Shown one piece after another: positions 22,742 through 33,680 of a stretch of DNA of 64,000 nt. The position numbers and the translations under genes were made by a program. Positions within the stretch are counted from its first letter, which is position 1; the number at the start of each line of letters is the position of its first letter. The stretch comes from Evernia prunastri (lineage: Eukaryota; Ascomycota; Lecanoromycetes; Lecanorales; Parmeliaceae): NCBI GenBank assembly GCA_003184365.1, contig NKYR01000049.1:124001-188000 (forward strand). The letters run 5' to 3'. The notes beneath the pieces were generated by a model that was not told where the DNA came from, ran no database searches, and saw nothing but the letters and a program-made list of their open reading frames with translations.

Positions 22742-25700
22742 ATGGCTGCTCTGAACCCAATCATTACCGAGGCCGCCTCTCCAGATCTTTAGGACAAAGC
22801 TGTTCTGGCTTTGAAAGAGAAGGACAAGCAGAATATTGACTTCCAGCGCGCGGATAGACGGGCTATCCTGGTCGATGTGCTTGTGGAGGTTCAAAAGAAG
22901 AAGCAAACATGTATCAATCGACGACTGAAGTACAAGAGGAGCAATGGGGATTCTGTCCATCTTTACGATGTCTTCGGAAAAATTGTGACATGGGTGAACA
23001 AATTCAAGGAGATAGGGGATGCGGCTGTGCAATATGATCCTACACATGCTGCTCTCCCTTGGGCTGCAATACGCTTTGTATTGCAAGTACGTCGCTGTGG
23101 GAAAGATACTCGTTTTGTTTGGTCGGTGGAAATGCTGAGCCTTCTCACAGATTTCCGTGAATGATGTTCAGATCTTTGGAAGTTTGGTTGAAGGGTTGGA
23201 AGCCGTCTGCAGGACCGTTACCCGTTATGCTGCAATCGAAAGGATCTACCTTGGAGAACCTTCATCGATCGACAAAATGCTGGAGGACTCGATTATCGCT
23301 ACCTATGCTTCCATACTGCGCTTCCTCTCCAAGTGCCGCAAATACTTTGACCTACCACGTGCTCAGCGAGTTGCAAGAAGCATTACCCAGCTACCGGAAA
23401 ACTCAGCCACTAAGCATCTTGAGAGGATTGCGGAGAATGACAAACGGGTTTCAGAGCTGACCGGAATTTTTGACGCCGAGCGATCGCAATTGGCCCATAC
23501 CCAGCAACTATCGGCCAAGGAAGAGTTCGATGATCTGGTTCATGATCTCGGAGAGCTGCGAACCGTGTCTACAGATTCCGCGTCGAAGCTGGAAGCGTTG
23601 CTCACATACTTCAAAGAGCCCATAATCCGTACTATGAACCAAGTCTCAACCTTGTCCGACAGCTTTGTTGAGAGCAGGAACGAGTCTCACTTCAAAGAGG
23701 AGCGCCTAGCAATTCTGAAATGGCTTTCAAACGTCCAGTACAAACAGCACCAGCGGACTCTATCTAAGGAGCTACTAAACGGTACCGGATCATGGCTACT
23801 AAACAAGCGCGAGTTCATCGAATGGCGAAATTCTAGCGTCTCTTCAATTCTGTGGCTACATGGCATACGTGGGTTCTCAATCTTATGGTCAATCTTGCCT
23901 TTGATTTACTGACATTCAGTAGCCGGATCCGGAAAGACGTGTTTGGTGTAAGCCACTTCAGCCGAGATATGTGTCTTCCACTAACAGAAATTAGGGCAAC
24001 GGTGGTCCAGCAGCTTCTAAAAGAAGTTCAAAGTTGCGGAAACGCCGCTCCTGTTGTCTGGTTTTATTGTCAAAGGAACACCGCAGAGGCCGAGCGATCC
24101 GATCCTGGAGAAGTGCTACGAGCTATTCTCAAGCAACTCGTGTGCTGCAGGCCACATTGGGAGGCCGAGTCGCCAACTGCAACAGAATATAGGCGACGAA
24201 AAGGAGAAGCTGAACAAGATGGGTCCGACATTGAGCGCCTCGACATATCAGAAACGATCCAGAAGATCCTTGATGCTGTTGTGGAAATGCCGGTGACCAT
24301 AATCATCGACGCTCTAGATGAATGCCATCCGAACCAGCGACATAAGCTACTAGGGGCCCTCGATCTCCTCTTGGAAAAGTCGGCTCATGTTGTCAAAGTC
24401 TTCGTATCTAGTCGAGAGGACGTCGACATAGTACTCAAGCTGCAGAATCACCCAAACATCTATATCAGCATCGATGATAACAAGGATGATATCTATAAGT
24501 ACATACAATGTGGCATTAAGAAAGCACAAAGTGATAGGAGACTCCTAAAGGGATCAATTTCCCCTGATCTCATAGATTTCGTCATTGAGAAGCTGGCTAT
24601 GAAAGCCGGAGGAATGTATGTAGTCTTCCTGAACCCTCAGATTCATTAAGTTGACAAGACAAAGGTTTCTCTGGGTTAGTCTGCAAATCGAGAGCCTGTG
24701 TGACAGTAAACGTATCAAAATTGTGGGTGATCTGTTTGATGAGCTTGCTAGACTCCCTCGAACTCTCAATGGCATGTATTCTCTGATTTTGGAAAATATC
24801 GGTCAAATCGAGCAGCGTGGGCGCACTGTTGCGGAGACAGTCTTCCGATGGCTTCTTTGCACCGATGACGCAAGCTCTCGTGTTACCATCGCGGCATGCT
24901 CAGGGACAATATCAATCGAGTGCCGGAGTCTTTCCGTTCAAGACATTCTGGAATTGGTGGACAAAGTGCTCGACGATTTTCGATTCGCCCATTTGTCAGT
25001 CCGAGAATTTCTCGAGACTCAACCAGGCTACACCCCGCCTGAAGCGAACCTATGTTTTCTGGAGATGTCATTGCAAACTTTGTCCAATGCAAAGCCATCC
25101 GGGGACCTTTTTAGTTCTTATGCGACTTTTGGATGGATGACCCACTACGACAAGTTCGAAAACCAATACCGGAAGGAGGTCTTCGAGCTTCATGTCAAGC
25201 GCTTTCTCTTCAACGGCACTGAATCTAGCGATGCCTTCATTGCATGGGCAACGGAGGCAGTCAGGCCGACTCATTCCATGGATCGGCCAGTGAGAAATTA
25301 CATCCAATCATATCACTGGGATTTCCGAAGTCCCGTCCACCTAGCTTCCCGCTTTGGGTGGCTAGAGATTCTCGACTACTTGGAGATGATCCAGAGCCCC
25401 AACGACTTCCATGGCTCCGCAATGACAATGATGATGGTAGCTATATGTTCTGGTCAGACCTCAGTAGTGCGTTGGCTAGTTGATCGAAATATTTACCCTA
25501 CGGATGATCATCTCAAGCGGGCGTTCGGGCTTAAGCAACATCAGATCATTCAGACGTTTTTGGATAAGAATATCATACCTCTCAACATGACAACGATGAC
25601 GATAGCCATACGTTTCAATCTGGCCTCAATGGTACGTTGGCTAGTTGATCGAAATATTTGCCCCACGGATGAGCTCCTCAGACTGGCCTTTGACATGAGG

Positions 25701-26942
25701 CGATTTGAGATCACTCAAACGTTTTTGGACATGAATAGTCTACACCTCAGCATGAGAATTATGACGATAGCCATACGTTTAAATGAGGTCTCAATGGTAC
25801 GTTGGCTGGTTGAACGAAATTGTTGTCCTGCGGATGAGCACCTTGAGCTGGCGTTCGAGCTCAAGCAAGTTGAGATCGCTCAAACGTTTTTGGATATGAA
25901 TGTTCTACCCCTGAGCATGAAAATGATGACAATAGCCATACGTTTCGATGAGAAGCCTATGCTGCCGCGTGTATTTGCTGCATGCTTGTTGCTTCACCAT
26001 GGGTTTGATTCACTGCTGGAAGACGTCGATATGCGTGCAGCATGGACGAACGCATTGGGATTCATCGCGACAGCTCCAATTTTTAAGAACCATATACCGG
26101 CTTCAATAGCAAGGCGATCTGGGGAGACAGCCAATGATCCCGAAGACCAGATGCGATTGGCTGGTCAAACACTACTCGGCGTGGCTGCATTATTCCGCCA
26201 CGGGAAAGCTTTTCGCGTGTTACTTGAGAGGGGCATTGACTCAACCTGCCCTGCTATATGTGAGGTACGAAAGAAAACAAGCACCGTTGCTCCAATGGAC
26301 TCCATGAGCAAGCTGGAGCCTTGGCATCAACAACACAAACGTGACGGTAGCAAGATGAGTGACGAGCTCAGACAAGCACCGCTTGCATGGGCTGCTTATA
26401 CTGGAGATCTACCTCTTGTGCAGTCAATTCTAGACCGAGGCCTGGACCCCTATATCAAAAACAGGAAAGGACAAACTGCCGTCTACTTCGCTGTGCAGCA
26501 GACCGAATACACGTACCCACGGAGAGACCTCGAGACGGATAAGGTAGGAGTTGTGAGGCTCCTACAAGACAAAGGCGCACTTGTGACCTCCGCGGACGCC
26601 TACGGTGGTGCTACCCTGCTAGCATACGCATTCAAGGCGCGATACAGCAGAGTGGCTAAGCTACTTCTAGAGATCGGTGTTTCGATTCCAATAGGGGTCA
26701 CGGCTGGACCAATGGGACGGGTATGGGCTGCCTTTGACCAAGGCCGCGATGGAATGCGCCAAGCTTTACTCCAGAGAATCCGAGGTGCTCAAGTGGATAC
26801 GCTCCCTCAATCGGCAGTCTTGGATTCTCGCTGGTCTGGAGACTCTTCAGGTGTCGCCGCTCAACTCGCATGGGGAGGAACGATGCGGCTTTTGGGAGAT
26901 GCGGTTTTAGAAGCGTGCGGAGATGCAAATGGTTCAACTTGA
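22742..26942 (+). CDS. NACHT-ankyrin NLR (STAND NTPase), possible early nonsense codon
   Basis: Exons from 22811 (or 22742): to 23086, 23151-23868, 23920-23947, 23995-24615 and 24665-26942; 1306 aa from the ATG at 22811. The N-terminal helical region carries the family block HAALPWAAIRFVLQ. The NACHT domain has Walker A LAGSGKTCL, split by introns (K at about 337), Walker B VTIIIDALDE (D at about 446), and the downstream RFAHLSVREFLE segment. The C-terminal half has ankyrin-like repeats, including three 55-residue units at 25434-25928. Such STAND proteins act in fungal self/non-self recognition and cell death; a role here is inferred. From the ATG at 22742 the frame is in phase with the rest but is interrupted by TAG at 22790, where related proteins (from recall) have Trp (SPDL-W-DKA). 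This could be a nonsense mutation, or the acceptor of an unseen 5' intron. Confidence 0.88.
25434..25965 (+). repeat. 165 bp tandem coding repeat in the NLR
   Basis: Units start near 25434, 25599 and 25764, with a partial fourth at 25929. Each encodes 55 residues of the form TIAIRxNxxSMVRWLVxRN, then a PxDExLxLAF stretch and QTFLDMN. The nucleotide identity between units is high (for example cgttggctagttgatcgaaat is nearly shared by units 1 and 2), which points to recent duplication or gene conversion. Confidence 0.85.
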
Positions 26943-27283
26943 GGAATGAATCTCATGATTCTGTACTACAAGTTGTTGATGGCGCTCTCTGCATGATCGA
27001 AGCCATGCAACTCGTTTTCTCTCGCCAGCTAGATCGCTATGAGCAAACTCTTTCTTTCTTTTCATACCTATCCATCAAGTACAAGCCTTGGTACGACTCC
27101 CTGTTCCCTTTTTCATAACCCTGTGTCGTACGCGATCTCGATTCCAGCGCCAACGAAAACATCGACCCCTCCCACAGGAGCGCAAACATGTCCTCCATAA
27201 GCGACACGCCTACGCATAGAAGAAAGACTTAATTCAAGCCACGAACTACTCACCGAAAAGCTTCAGCGACGGGCCGTTTCGTC
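26943..27283. other. Intergenic
   Basis: 341 bp between the NLR and the small secreted protein. I see nothing beyond probable 3' and 5' untranslated sequence. Confidence 0.4.
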
Positions 27284-27811
27284 ATGATCTTTTTACTGCT
27301 AGCATTAAGCCTCGTGCTTCAAACCTCCAACGCAGCAACAACCATCCTTTCTCTGACCCGACCTTCCCTCCACAACAACAGCAGCGCGCTAGCGAATCTG
27401 ACACGACCACCCAACGGCGGAAGCCCCCCACCCGCCCCGAAAAAGCCCTTCACGCTAAAGAACCTATACGTCTACCCACCCGTGCAGGTGACCTTTACCC
27501 GCTACGGCGACCACATCCCCCAGAGCGTCGCGAAAGCGTGCGTCCTCGAAGCCCTCAACTACGCCCTCGACACGCGCGAGCACAGCCCGCTCGCCCGCGT
27601 CGACGCGGGCGTGCTGGTGTACGCGCAGGACGACGTGCGCTTGAACTTCTACCCTGAGAACGTGATTATTTGGGAGGAGTGGAAGAACGCGCTGTATCTG
27701 GTGCTGGAGTTCGTGCAGAGGTTCGAGGCGGGGGATTTTCGGTTCGAGGCGGAGATCCGGCTGAAGTGGGACTGGGTGGCGGTGGGGAGGGGGTTCTTGG
27801 GGAATTTCTGA
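27284..27811 (+). CDS. Small secreted protein of unknown function
   Basis: A single exon of 175 aa. A signal peptide (MIFLLLALSLVLQTSNAA) is followed by a Ser/Asn-rich and Pro-rich linker to about residue 55 and then a compact domain: VTFTRYGDHIPQ, VAKACVLEALNYALD, a long acidic-basic middle, YPENVIIWEEWKNALYLVL and FRFEAEIRLKWDWVAVGRG. I recall similar secreted hypothetical proteins in filamentous ascomycetes (a Y-G-x-x-I-P segment followed by a W-x-x-W segment), without known function. The coding sequence is much more GC-rich than its flanks, especially 27500-27800. It lies just upstream of modular protein B on the same strand. Confidence 0.75.
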   Translation: MIFLLLALSLVLQTSNAATTILSLTRPSLHNNSSALANLTRPPNGGSPPPAPKKPFTLKNLYVYPPVQVTFTRYGDHIPQSVAKACVLEALNYALDTREHSPLARVDAGVLVYAQDDVRLNFYPENVIIWEEWKNALYLVLEFVQRFEAGDFRFEAEIRLKWDWVAVGRGFLGNF

Positions 27812-28474
27812 TGGGATTGGGGGTTTTTTTCTGCGGAGGAGGAGGAAGAGGTCCGAGGGGAGGGAGATGATAGTGGCAGGTGGTCGGATTCTATGCGTTG
27901 TTGGCAGAGGGACAGGGTGAGCGTCGAGACTTCCTTCCTAAGCGTCTGCTAGAGGATGAACTTCTCTTTCAAAATAGACTGCGGGATTCCCGCCGTGGAC
28001 TGATTTCCATGGCCGAATCTTGTCCCCAAGGAGAACCCCCTGGGCTTCTCCAAGGGTTCTCTGCGGACTCCTATCGAAGGGGCTGTCAAAGCAAGCTCGA
28101 CATTTGATTGTTTGTAGGTAATCGTGCAACGCACTAAGCTCGTCCCTCGCTTAGAGGATGTTTGATTAATGATTTCCAGCTTACTCTGAGAGTCCCTTCC
28201 GCATCGTTTGTGTCGAACGAGGCGAGACTCTTGACGGGAGTCGCTTGGCGCGTAGTGCGCATCAGAGGTTTGTCTGTGTCTCATCGAGCATTGCGCAAAT
28301 GGTTGCTATTAAGCGCTTTCCCCTCGTGGCGGCAGTAGAAGCTGGTTGACAAGTATCTGTCTTCAAACTGTGCGACACGCGGGAAACTACAATTGCTTCA
28401 CTGCTCTCCTTTTGCTCCATCTGCTTCTAAAAATTTGTGATACGTCTCCCGCCTTTGCGGTCGATTCTCCACCC
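27812..28474. other. Intergenic
   Basis: 663 bp with no gene I can support. G-rich sequence directly after the stop at 27811 gives way to a region with short frames on both strands. The open frame continues upstream from the chosen start of protein B at 28475 to 28346; this could be an alternative N-terminus but lacks a standard signal peptide at its start. Confidence 0.4.
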
Positions 28475-29794
28475 ATGTATTTCCACCCCTGCCTGTCTCT
28501 TATTCTTCTCTCACCATGGCTCTGCATTGTCAACGCAATACAAGGTGCAAGAAACGACAATCTTCACTTAGCTCAAGAGAAGCGAGCATTACAAATCCTA
28601 CCCGACCCATCGTCCCCGGTTTGGCTCAACGCCTCTGCCATTGATTCTGGAAGCGTGCAAGCCGAGGAATCACTGAGCCACAACTATAGGATAGGATGTG
28701 ACGCTCGAGCCGGGGTTGGATTGGATGCGCAGAGCTGCTTCAGCGCTGTCCAACAGATTCCAACTGACGACAGGCAAAAGATTTGGGGCACCGCCGACGT
28801 TGTGCCTAAGCCGGACGTGATATTACCTATTACCGTTGTCAGCGGTAAGCACGTTTGCACGCCCGAGACCATGTTGATGTTGCTGAATGGACCGACTGTG
28901 TTGTCTAGACGACGGGGGTTGCATTATATTTCCCCGACCGATTGGTAAGAACAGAAGCGCTCAGGCAAGCGCACGGAATGTGAGCGAAGCGGCAAGGGCA
29001 GTTATCCAAGAATGTGTCATACCGGGGAGGATAGGAGGGGCCGCGGTCAACATAGGTGAGATCGACCTCAGAATTTGCAGACAGCCGGAAGCACGTATCA
29101 CGATGCTTCCAAAGCAGCAATCCATAGGGTGTCTATCGTCTTAAGCTAACAGAGACTGTGCAGGAGGCGACAACAAACTCAATATACTCATTATAAAACC
29201 AAAGACTCCCCCAGTGGTAACCTGTACGGGAACACTAAGCACCACGACAGCACTCTCCTGCCGATACATCATGGATGAGATGTTCAAGAGTTCGAATGAA
29301 GAGCTCTTTGGGCCCGCTTCGCCCGGAATAAGACAAGTTACAACTCCACCGACACTCAGATCGCGTAAGCAAGATTTCAAAAGACATGAATTTTTCGTTC
29401 TTATTTTTACTACTGGACTAACGTACGCTTGAGCATCAATAGCGGACGGCAAGTGTCAAGTCTTCATGTTTACAGACGGCGACCTCGCGCTAACAAGTTG
29501 GCGAAAAGTGTGGACTAGCATTGAGTTCATTGTGGCTATGTGCGTCAGGGCTGGCAAAGGGGGGGAGACGAGCATTCCCTGTGAGTGATCATCCATTCGC
29601 TACAAGCACCTGGAACTCACATGTCCTCTGCAGCTACTCTCGGCACGCTGCTGATTGAGGTCATGGATGAGACGACATCGTCGGGCTTACCTATTCAGTC
29701 TGCTGGGAATCAAGCAATGGCAGTGCTGCCAAGTTTTGCCCAGTTGGGGAAGCCGGAGGATCTGCCCTTGTCCTTAGTGGTGGGAACCGCGTAG
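28475..29794 (+). CDS. Secreted two-module cysteine protein B (unnamed family)
   Basis: Five exons (28475-28844, 28909-29055, 29164-29364, 29443-29580, 29634-29794) give 338 aa. The start at 28475 places a signal peptide (MYFHPCLSLILLSPWLCIV) first. Module 1 has Cys in YRIGCDAR, AQSCFSA, GGCIIF and IQECVIP; module 2 in VVTCTG, ALSCRYI, GKCQVF and VAMCVRA. Introns lie between Cys2 and Cys3 and after Cys4 in each module, and all four are phase 1, matching protein A. A link reading NKLNILIIKPKTPPV joins the modules, like NLSVRVFTADEDV in A and AKLLLVEIWKQKP in C. The C-terminal tail after module 2 is longer than in A. Extracellular location is inferred; function is unknown. The mobile-element island begins about 1 kb downstream. 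Confidence 0.8.
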
Positions 29795-30520
29795 GCTGCT
29801 GCTACCTTTCCAAACGCCCTCTGCATTACCTGTACGAGCGGGCCAGCCTCATCACGAGAGCGGGTGCCAAAGTGGGAGCCATGTCTCGAGGAGCGTTTCT
29901 GCTGACAAGCTATGCTTACTAGCTATTTGAATAACCGGCCACTGCGTTCGGCACAGAATTCTGCCCCCTCTCGGACCATGGAATGGAGATCTCGATCCGA
30001 TGTACATCTATTGGTAGAGGCAAGGCGTCAGTGATTTCAGCCAGCACACAATGAAGTCTTCAGCTGCTTCCGAGCCTTGCTCTCGCATTGTCCGAAGACC
30101 CATCAGTCCATACGCGTAGACATCACCCACCAGCTTACCCAAGGAACTAACCCGTACACATCTGAACGAAGAGCAGCGCCGCCAGAATAAATGACGACCT
30201 AGCTCGTGTCCCCTGATTTTGTATCAAAGGGGTCCAAGCTAACGCCAGGTGATGAAGGTGCTTTCTGCATGACCTAATCTATATGTCGCGTTCCCTTTCG
30301 CTATCCTTCCGCTCATTGTTAGAGTAAGACTTTGGAATCTGGCTGCTACTGGTACGATACCATCCAGATGCAGCAAGAACACGACCGCGATAAGGCGGTT
30401 ATGAGAGCGAGATGGTATTTGGCGAAGGAGACTTTGTACAACGCGTTCTATTTGTGCTGTAAATATTGTGGAGGAACAATATTCAAAGAAGACTCGACTT
30501 GCCAAGTGGTATCTCCCACA
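29795..30520. other. Intergenic
   Basis: No supportable gene between protein B and the mobile-element island. Frames at 30239-30505 (minus) and 30332-30586 (plus) overlap each other and show no domain. Confidence 0.4.
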
Positions 30521-30580
30521 CAGGGTTTTAAGTCGCCCCGCCCCGCCCAGCCATGGGCCCAGAACGGGGGCGAGGGCGAC
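30521..30580. mobile_element. Possible end of a degraded hAT-like DNA transposon
   Basis: cagggttttaagtcgccccg followed by repeated ccccg/cccag units resembles, from memory, the terminal plus subterminal sequence of fungal hAT elements. The gtcgccc at 30532 is mirrored by gggcgac at 30574. I found neither a partner end nor transposase, so this is a weak call. Confidence 0.2.
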
Positions 30581-30664
30581 CTCTGAAGAGAGGGAACTAG
30601 GGCGAGACGGGGCTAGAGGGCGGTTCGACGACGGCGAGACTAGCCCAGACGGATCTAACGATTT

Positions 30665-30979
30665 GAATCAATGAAAATGAGTCTTGACGTCGCTAAGCTT
30701 AGTCATTCAGAGCAAAATATTTAACTATCAAATTTGCTTTCGAGAAGAAAGAATATGAAGAGCGTCAAGCTCAAATCTCATCTTGAAACAGTGTGTTTCG
30801 CATCAAATAATGTTACAATGTAAACCATATTCTTCTATATCTTGAAAAAAATTGTCAAAATCTTCAGATGTTAAGTTATGAATTTTTTTTTGAGCGACGA
30901 TAAAGCTTTATAACTGCACTCTCTGCATATTGTGTATCAGACGACTAAACTTATCAAAAGCACGTCGTTATACGATTAA
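30665..30979. other. AT-rich degraded DNA flanking retrotransposon (left)
   Basis: Strongly AT-rich sequence with no frame of note, ending exactly where the LTR begins. The composition is like that of DNA altered by repeat-induced point mutation, in contrast to the intact element beside it. No protein similarity could be read. Confidence 0.5.
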
Positions 30980-31141
30980 TGTTACGAGTGTGCCTAGCAC
31001 CCAGGGCAGTACTACTCTGGAACAACGTTATTCCGGCCTTGGCATGCCTCCCTCATATTCTATGTACAATAGTCTTCTCTCCTTAGACTTAATTTATTCG
31101 TTACATACCACTATTGATTTATTCTAGTTGCAGTCCTAACA
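30980..31141 (+). repeat. Long terminal repeat of LTR retrotransposon, left copy
   Basis: 162 bp that starts tgttacgagtg and ends tcctaaca, giving the TG...CA ends and the short terminal inverted repeat TGTTA/TAACA of an LTR. The same 162 bp recurs in inverse orientation at 34268-34429, without differences that I can see. The left flank (gattaa) does not match the right flank (tgctt), so the two do not bracket one insertion. Confidence 0.85.
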
Positions 31142-31845
31142 TTAAATTAAGTCCTCACCCCCTCATTACGCTCGAAAGGACGATCGAGCTGAAAGAATTC
31201 GTCCACGGTGAAGCCGACGTTCCCGAAAGGCAGAAGAAGTCACCACTCCGGGGCACCTCCCTCACACGGATGTGTCATCAGCAGGCCTAAGTCATACGGA
31301 ACCACTGATAGGCTCGTTAGCAGGCGAGATCAAAGAAGCTGCAGTCGAACGGCCGAAAGAACCCTCCCTTCGATCTCAAACCCGTTCAAATCCGCCAATC
31401 CCGTGTTGTCCGCTTAGCCGGCTGTGAAGCCCCCACAACACCCCTCCTAGCCCCCTACGATGCCACGAGACCTCAATCAAGGTGCTGGAGGACCCTCGCC
31501 GTCACCAGGTCACGTCGCGTACCCTAAGCTCCCGCAGCGTCTTGAAGAGCATCTTGCTAACACTCTCAACCGGCGCGTGTCCCTGCCTAGCAGAAGCGCC
31601 TCCCGAATCACTGAAGATGCTGTCTCAATTCATAACGTCGTCACTCGAGATCAGCTGCAGCATCTAGCAGAAACGAACCCTGAGGAGTTCCTGGCTGGGT
31701 TGAATGAACTAAGGGAACAGAGGGACCTCGGTGTTGAAGCCACTCAGTTGTACGACGACATGCTAGATAAGAATCCGGGCTACAAAGATCGGTATGAGGC
31801 CGAGAAGAGAAAGAAGAACGAGGCCCGTGAAGCCCTTCAAGCATC
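31142..31845 (+). mobile_element. LTR retrotransposon copy 1, 5' internal part, truncated at N
   Basis: Internal leader from the LTR to the start of gag (ATG at 31460), then gag codons up to the N at 31846. Compared with copies 2 and 3 it lacks 273 bp of the untranslated leader; the join lies at a CAACAC repeat that occurs at both ends of the missing segment. The short frame at 31208-31417 is part of the leader and repeats in all copies; I do not take it as a gene. Confidence 0.8.
31460..31845 (+). pseudogene. gag: gag fragment, copy 1
   Basis: Starts MPRDLNQGAGGPSPSPGHVA and runs 128 codons to the N. It is the N-terminal, partly coiled-coil portion of a retrotransposon gag (see copy 3 for the longest version). 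It is cut short by the assembly join, not by a stop codon. Confidence 0.8.
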
Positions 31846-31846
31846 N
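31846..31846. other. Assembly gap marker (single N)
   Basis: A single n joins gag codons of copy 1 to the leader of copy 2 in the same orientation. A one-base N in the middle of a repeated element is best read as a scaffolding join, so the distance across it is unknown. Confidence 0.85.
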
Positions 31847-32906
31847 ATTCGTCCACGGTGAAGCCGACGTTCCCGAAAGGCAGAAGAAGTCACCACTCCG
31901 GGGCACCTCCCTCACACGGATGTGTCATCAGCAGGCCTAAGTCATACGGAACCACTGATAGGCTCGTTAGCAGGCGAGATCAAAGAAGCTGCAGTCGAAC
32001 GGCCGAAAGAACCCTCCCTTCGATCTCAAACCCGTTCAAATCCGCCAATCCCGTGTTGTCCGCTTAGCCGGCTGTGAAGCCCCCACAACACTGTTCAGCA
32101 CTAAGTCAAAATTTCCTACTGCAGGCTGCCGAAAGTCCTCACTCAGTATAGCGCCCTTCGAACCAGCCCATTTGGTGTTGTGGCTATCCGGGGCGTCACT
32201 GCGCGAATTTTTGTGTGCGTCCTCGACCTATCAATTTTGTTCCGATCGGCCCGGACAATCGCCAAAAAAGTGGTCCTGTCCATAACATCAGAGAGAGTTC
32301 GCAACTCCTCCTAACATCGGATCATATTTTCTCAACACTCACTCTTCTTACTCGCTACCAACACCACTCCTAGCCCCCTACGATGCCACGAGACCTCAAT
32401 CAAGGTGCTGGAGGACCCTCGCCGTCACCAGGTCACGTCGCGTACCCTAAGCTCCCGCAGCGTCTTGAAGAGCATCTTGCTAACACTCTCAACCGGCGCG
32501 TGTCCCTGCCTAGCAGAAGCGCCTCCCGAATCACTGAAGATGCTGTCTCAATTCATAACGTCGTCACTCGAGATCAGCTGCAGCATCTAGCAGAAACGAA
32601 CCCTGAGGAGTTCCTGGCTGGGTTGAATGAACTAAGGGAACAGAGGGACCTCGGTGTTGAAGCCACTCAGTTGTACGACGACATGCTAGATAAGAATCCG
32701 GGCTACAAAGATCGGTATGAGGCCGAGAAGAGAAAGAAGAACGAGGCCCGTGAAGCCCTTCAAGCATCGCAGGATGAGGCCGTTCAATTGAAGTCACAAG
32801 TCCAAGAATTGCAAACACAACTTCGTTCTCGACGAGACGGTACTCCATCTTCTGTTCAAGTCCAGACAGGTAGACGCTCTGAAAAGATGCCCCATCCACC
32901 TATGCT
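31847..32906 (+). mobile_element. LTR retrotransposon copy 2, leader plus 5' gag, both ends at N
   Basis: Begins inside the leader at the position equal to 31195 in copy 1, so it has no LTR. It carries the full leader (including the 273 bp missing from copy 1) and gag from the ATG at 32383, ending at the second N. Apart from a few single-base differences it equals copies 1 and 3. Confidence 0.8.
32383..32906 (+). pseudogene. gag: gag fragment, copy 2
   Basis: About 174 open codons. After the shared N-terminal part a Gln/Glu-rich coiled-coil segment follows (QLKSQVQELQTQLRSR). The fragment ends at the N within PHPPM. Confidence 0.8.
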
Positions 32907-32907
32907 N
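32907..32907. other. Assembly gap marker (single N)
   Basis: A single n joins copy 2 (plus strand) to copy 3 (minus strand), making an inverted arrangement. The pol region expected between them is absent and may lie in this gap. Confidence 0.85.
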
Positions 32908-33680
32908 TAATTGCCTTCGCGATCGGGGTCATCGAAAGATTCTTCTAAATCCGTAAGGATCTCTTCTACCGTTCGGTAGGGATTAGTTGTGAGACGGTGA
33001 GTGCGAGCATATACAATTTTCGCAGCCTTTCCCTGAGTTCGTGAATGCACATAGGCGATCCTGGACTGTTCCGACTCGTAATGGTCGTAGTTGATTTCGA
33101 GCTTATTGGTCATCTTGGAAATCCAGTCATCCCACGTGGGATCTGTTCCATCGTCGAGCATAGGTGGATGGGGCATCTTTTCAGAGCATCTACCTGTCTG
33201 GACTTGAACAGAAGATGGAGTACCGTCTCGTCGAGAACGAAGTTGTGTTTGCAATTCTTGGACTTGTGACTTCAATTGAACGGCCTCATCCTGCGATGCT
33301 TGAAGGGCTTCACGGGCCTCGTTCTTCTTTCTCTTCTCGGCCTCATACCGATCTTTGTAGCCCGGATTCTTATCTAGCATGTCGTCGTACAACTGAGTGG
33401 CTTCAACACCGAGGTCCCTCTGTTCCCTTAGTTCATTCAACCCAGCCAGGAACTCCTCAGGGTTCGTTTCTGCTAGATGCTGCAGCTGATCTCGAGTGAC
33501 GACGTTATGAATTGAGACAGCATCTTCAGTGATTCGGGAGGCGCTTCTGCTAGGCAGGGACACGCGCCGGTTGAGAGTGTTAGCAAGATGCTCTTCAAGA
33601 CGCTGCGGGAGCTTAGGGTACGCGACGTGACCTGGTGACAGCGAGGGTCCTCCAGCACCTTGATTGAGGTCTCGTGGCAT
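32908..33680 (-). CDS. gag: Retrotransposon gag protein, 3'-truncated (Ty3/Gypsy type)
   Basis: 257 open codons from MPRDLNQGAGGPSLSPGHVA. Order of parts: basic/Ser-rich N-terminus, helical region, coiled coil around residues 115-160, then the retrotransposon-gag capsid-like stretch WDDWISKMTNKLEINYDHYE ... RIAYVHSRTQGKAAKIV ... NPYRTVEEILTDLEESFDDP. That pattern is typical of the gag of fungal Ty3/Gypsy elements. The zinc knuckle, protease, reverse transcriptase and integrase are not in the window. No stop or frameshift is present, so the element is young or has escaped mutation. Confidence 0.85.

Noticed and set aside
25434..25965. CRISPR-like or satellite array
   Set aside because: The repeats are in-frame coding units of the NLR, not spacers and repeats.
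31208..31417. 69-codon frame repeated at 31858 and on the minus strand at 33993
   Set aside because: It is part of the untranslated leader of the retrotransposon; it repeats because the element repeats.
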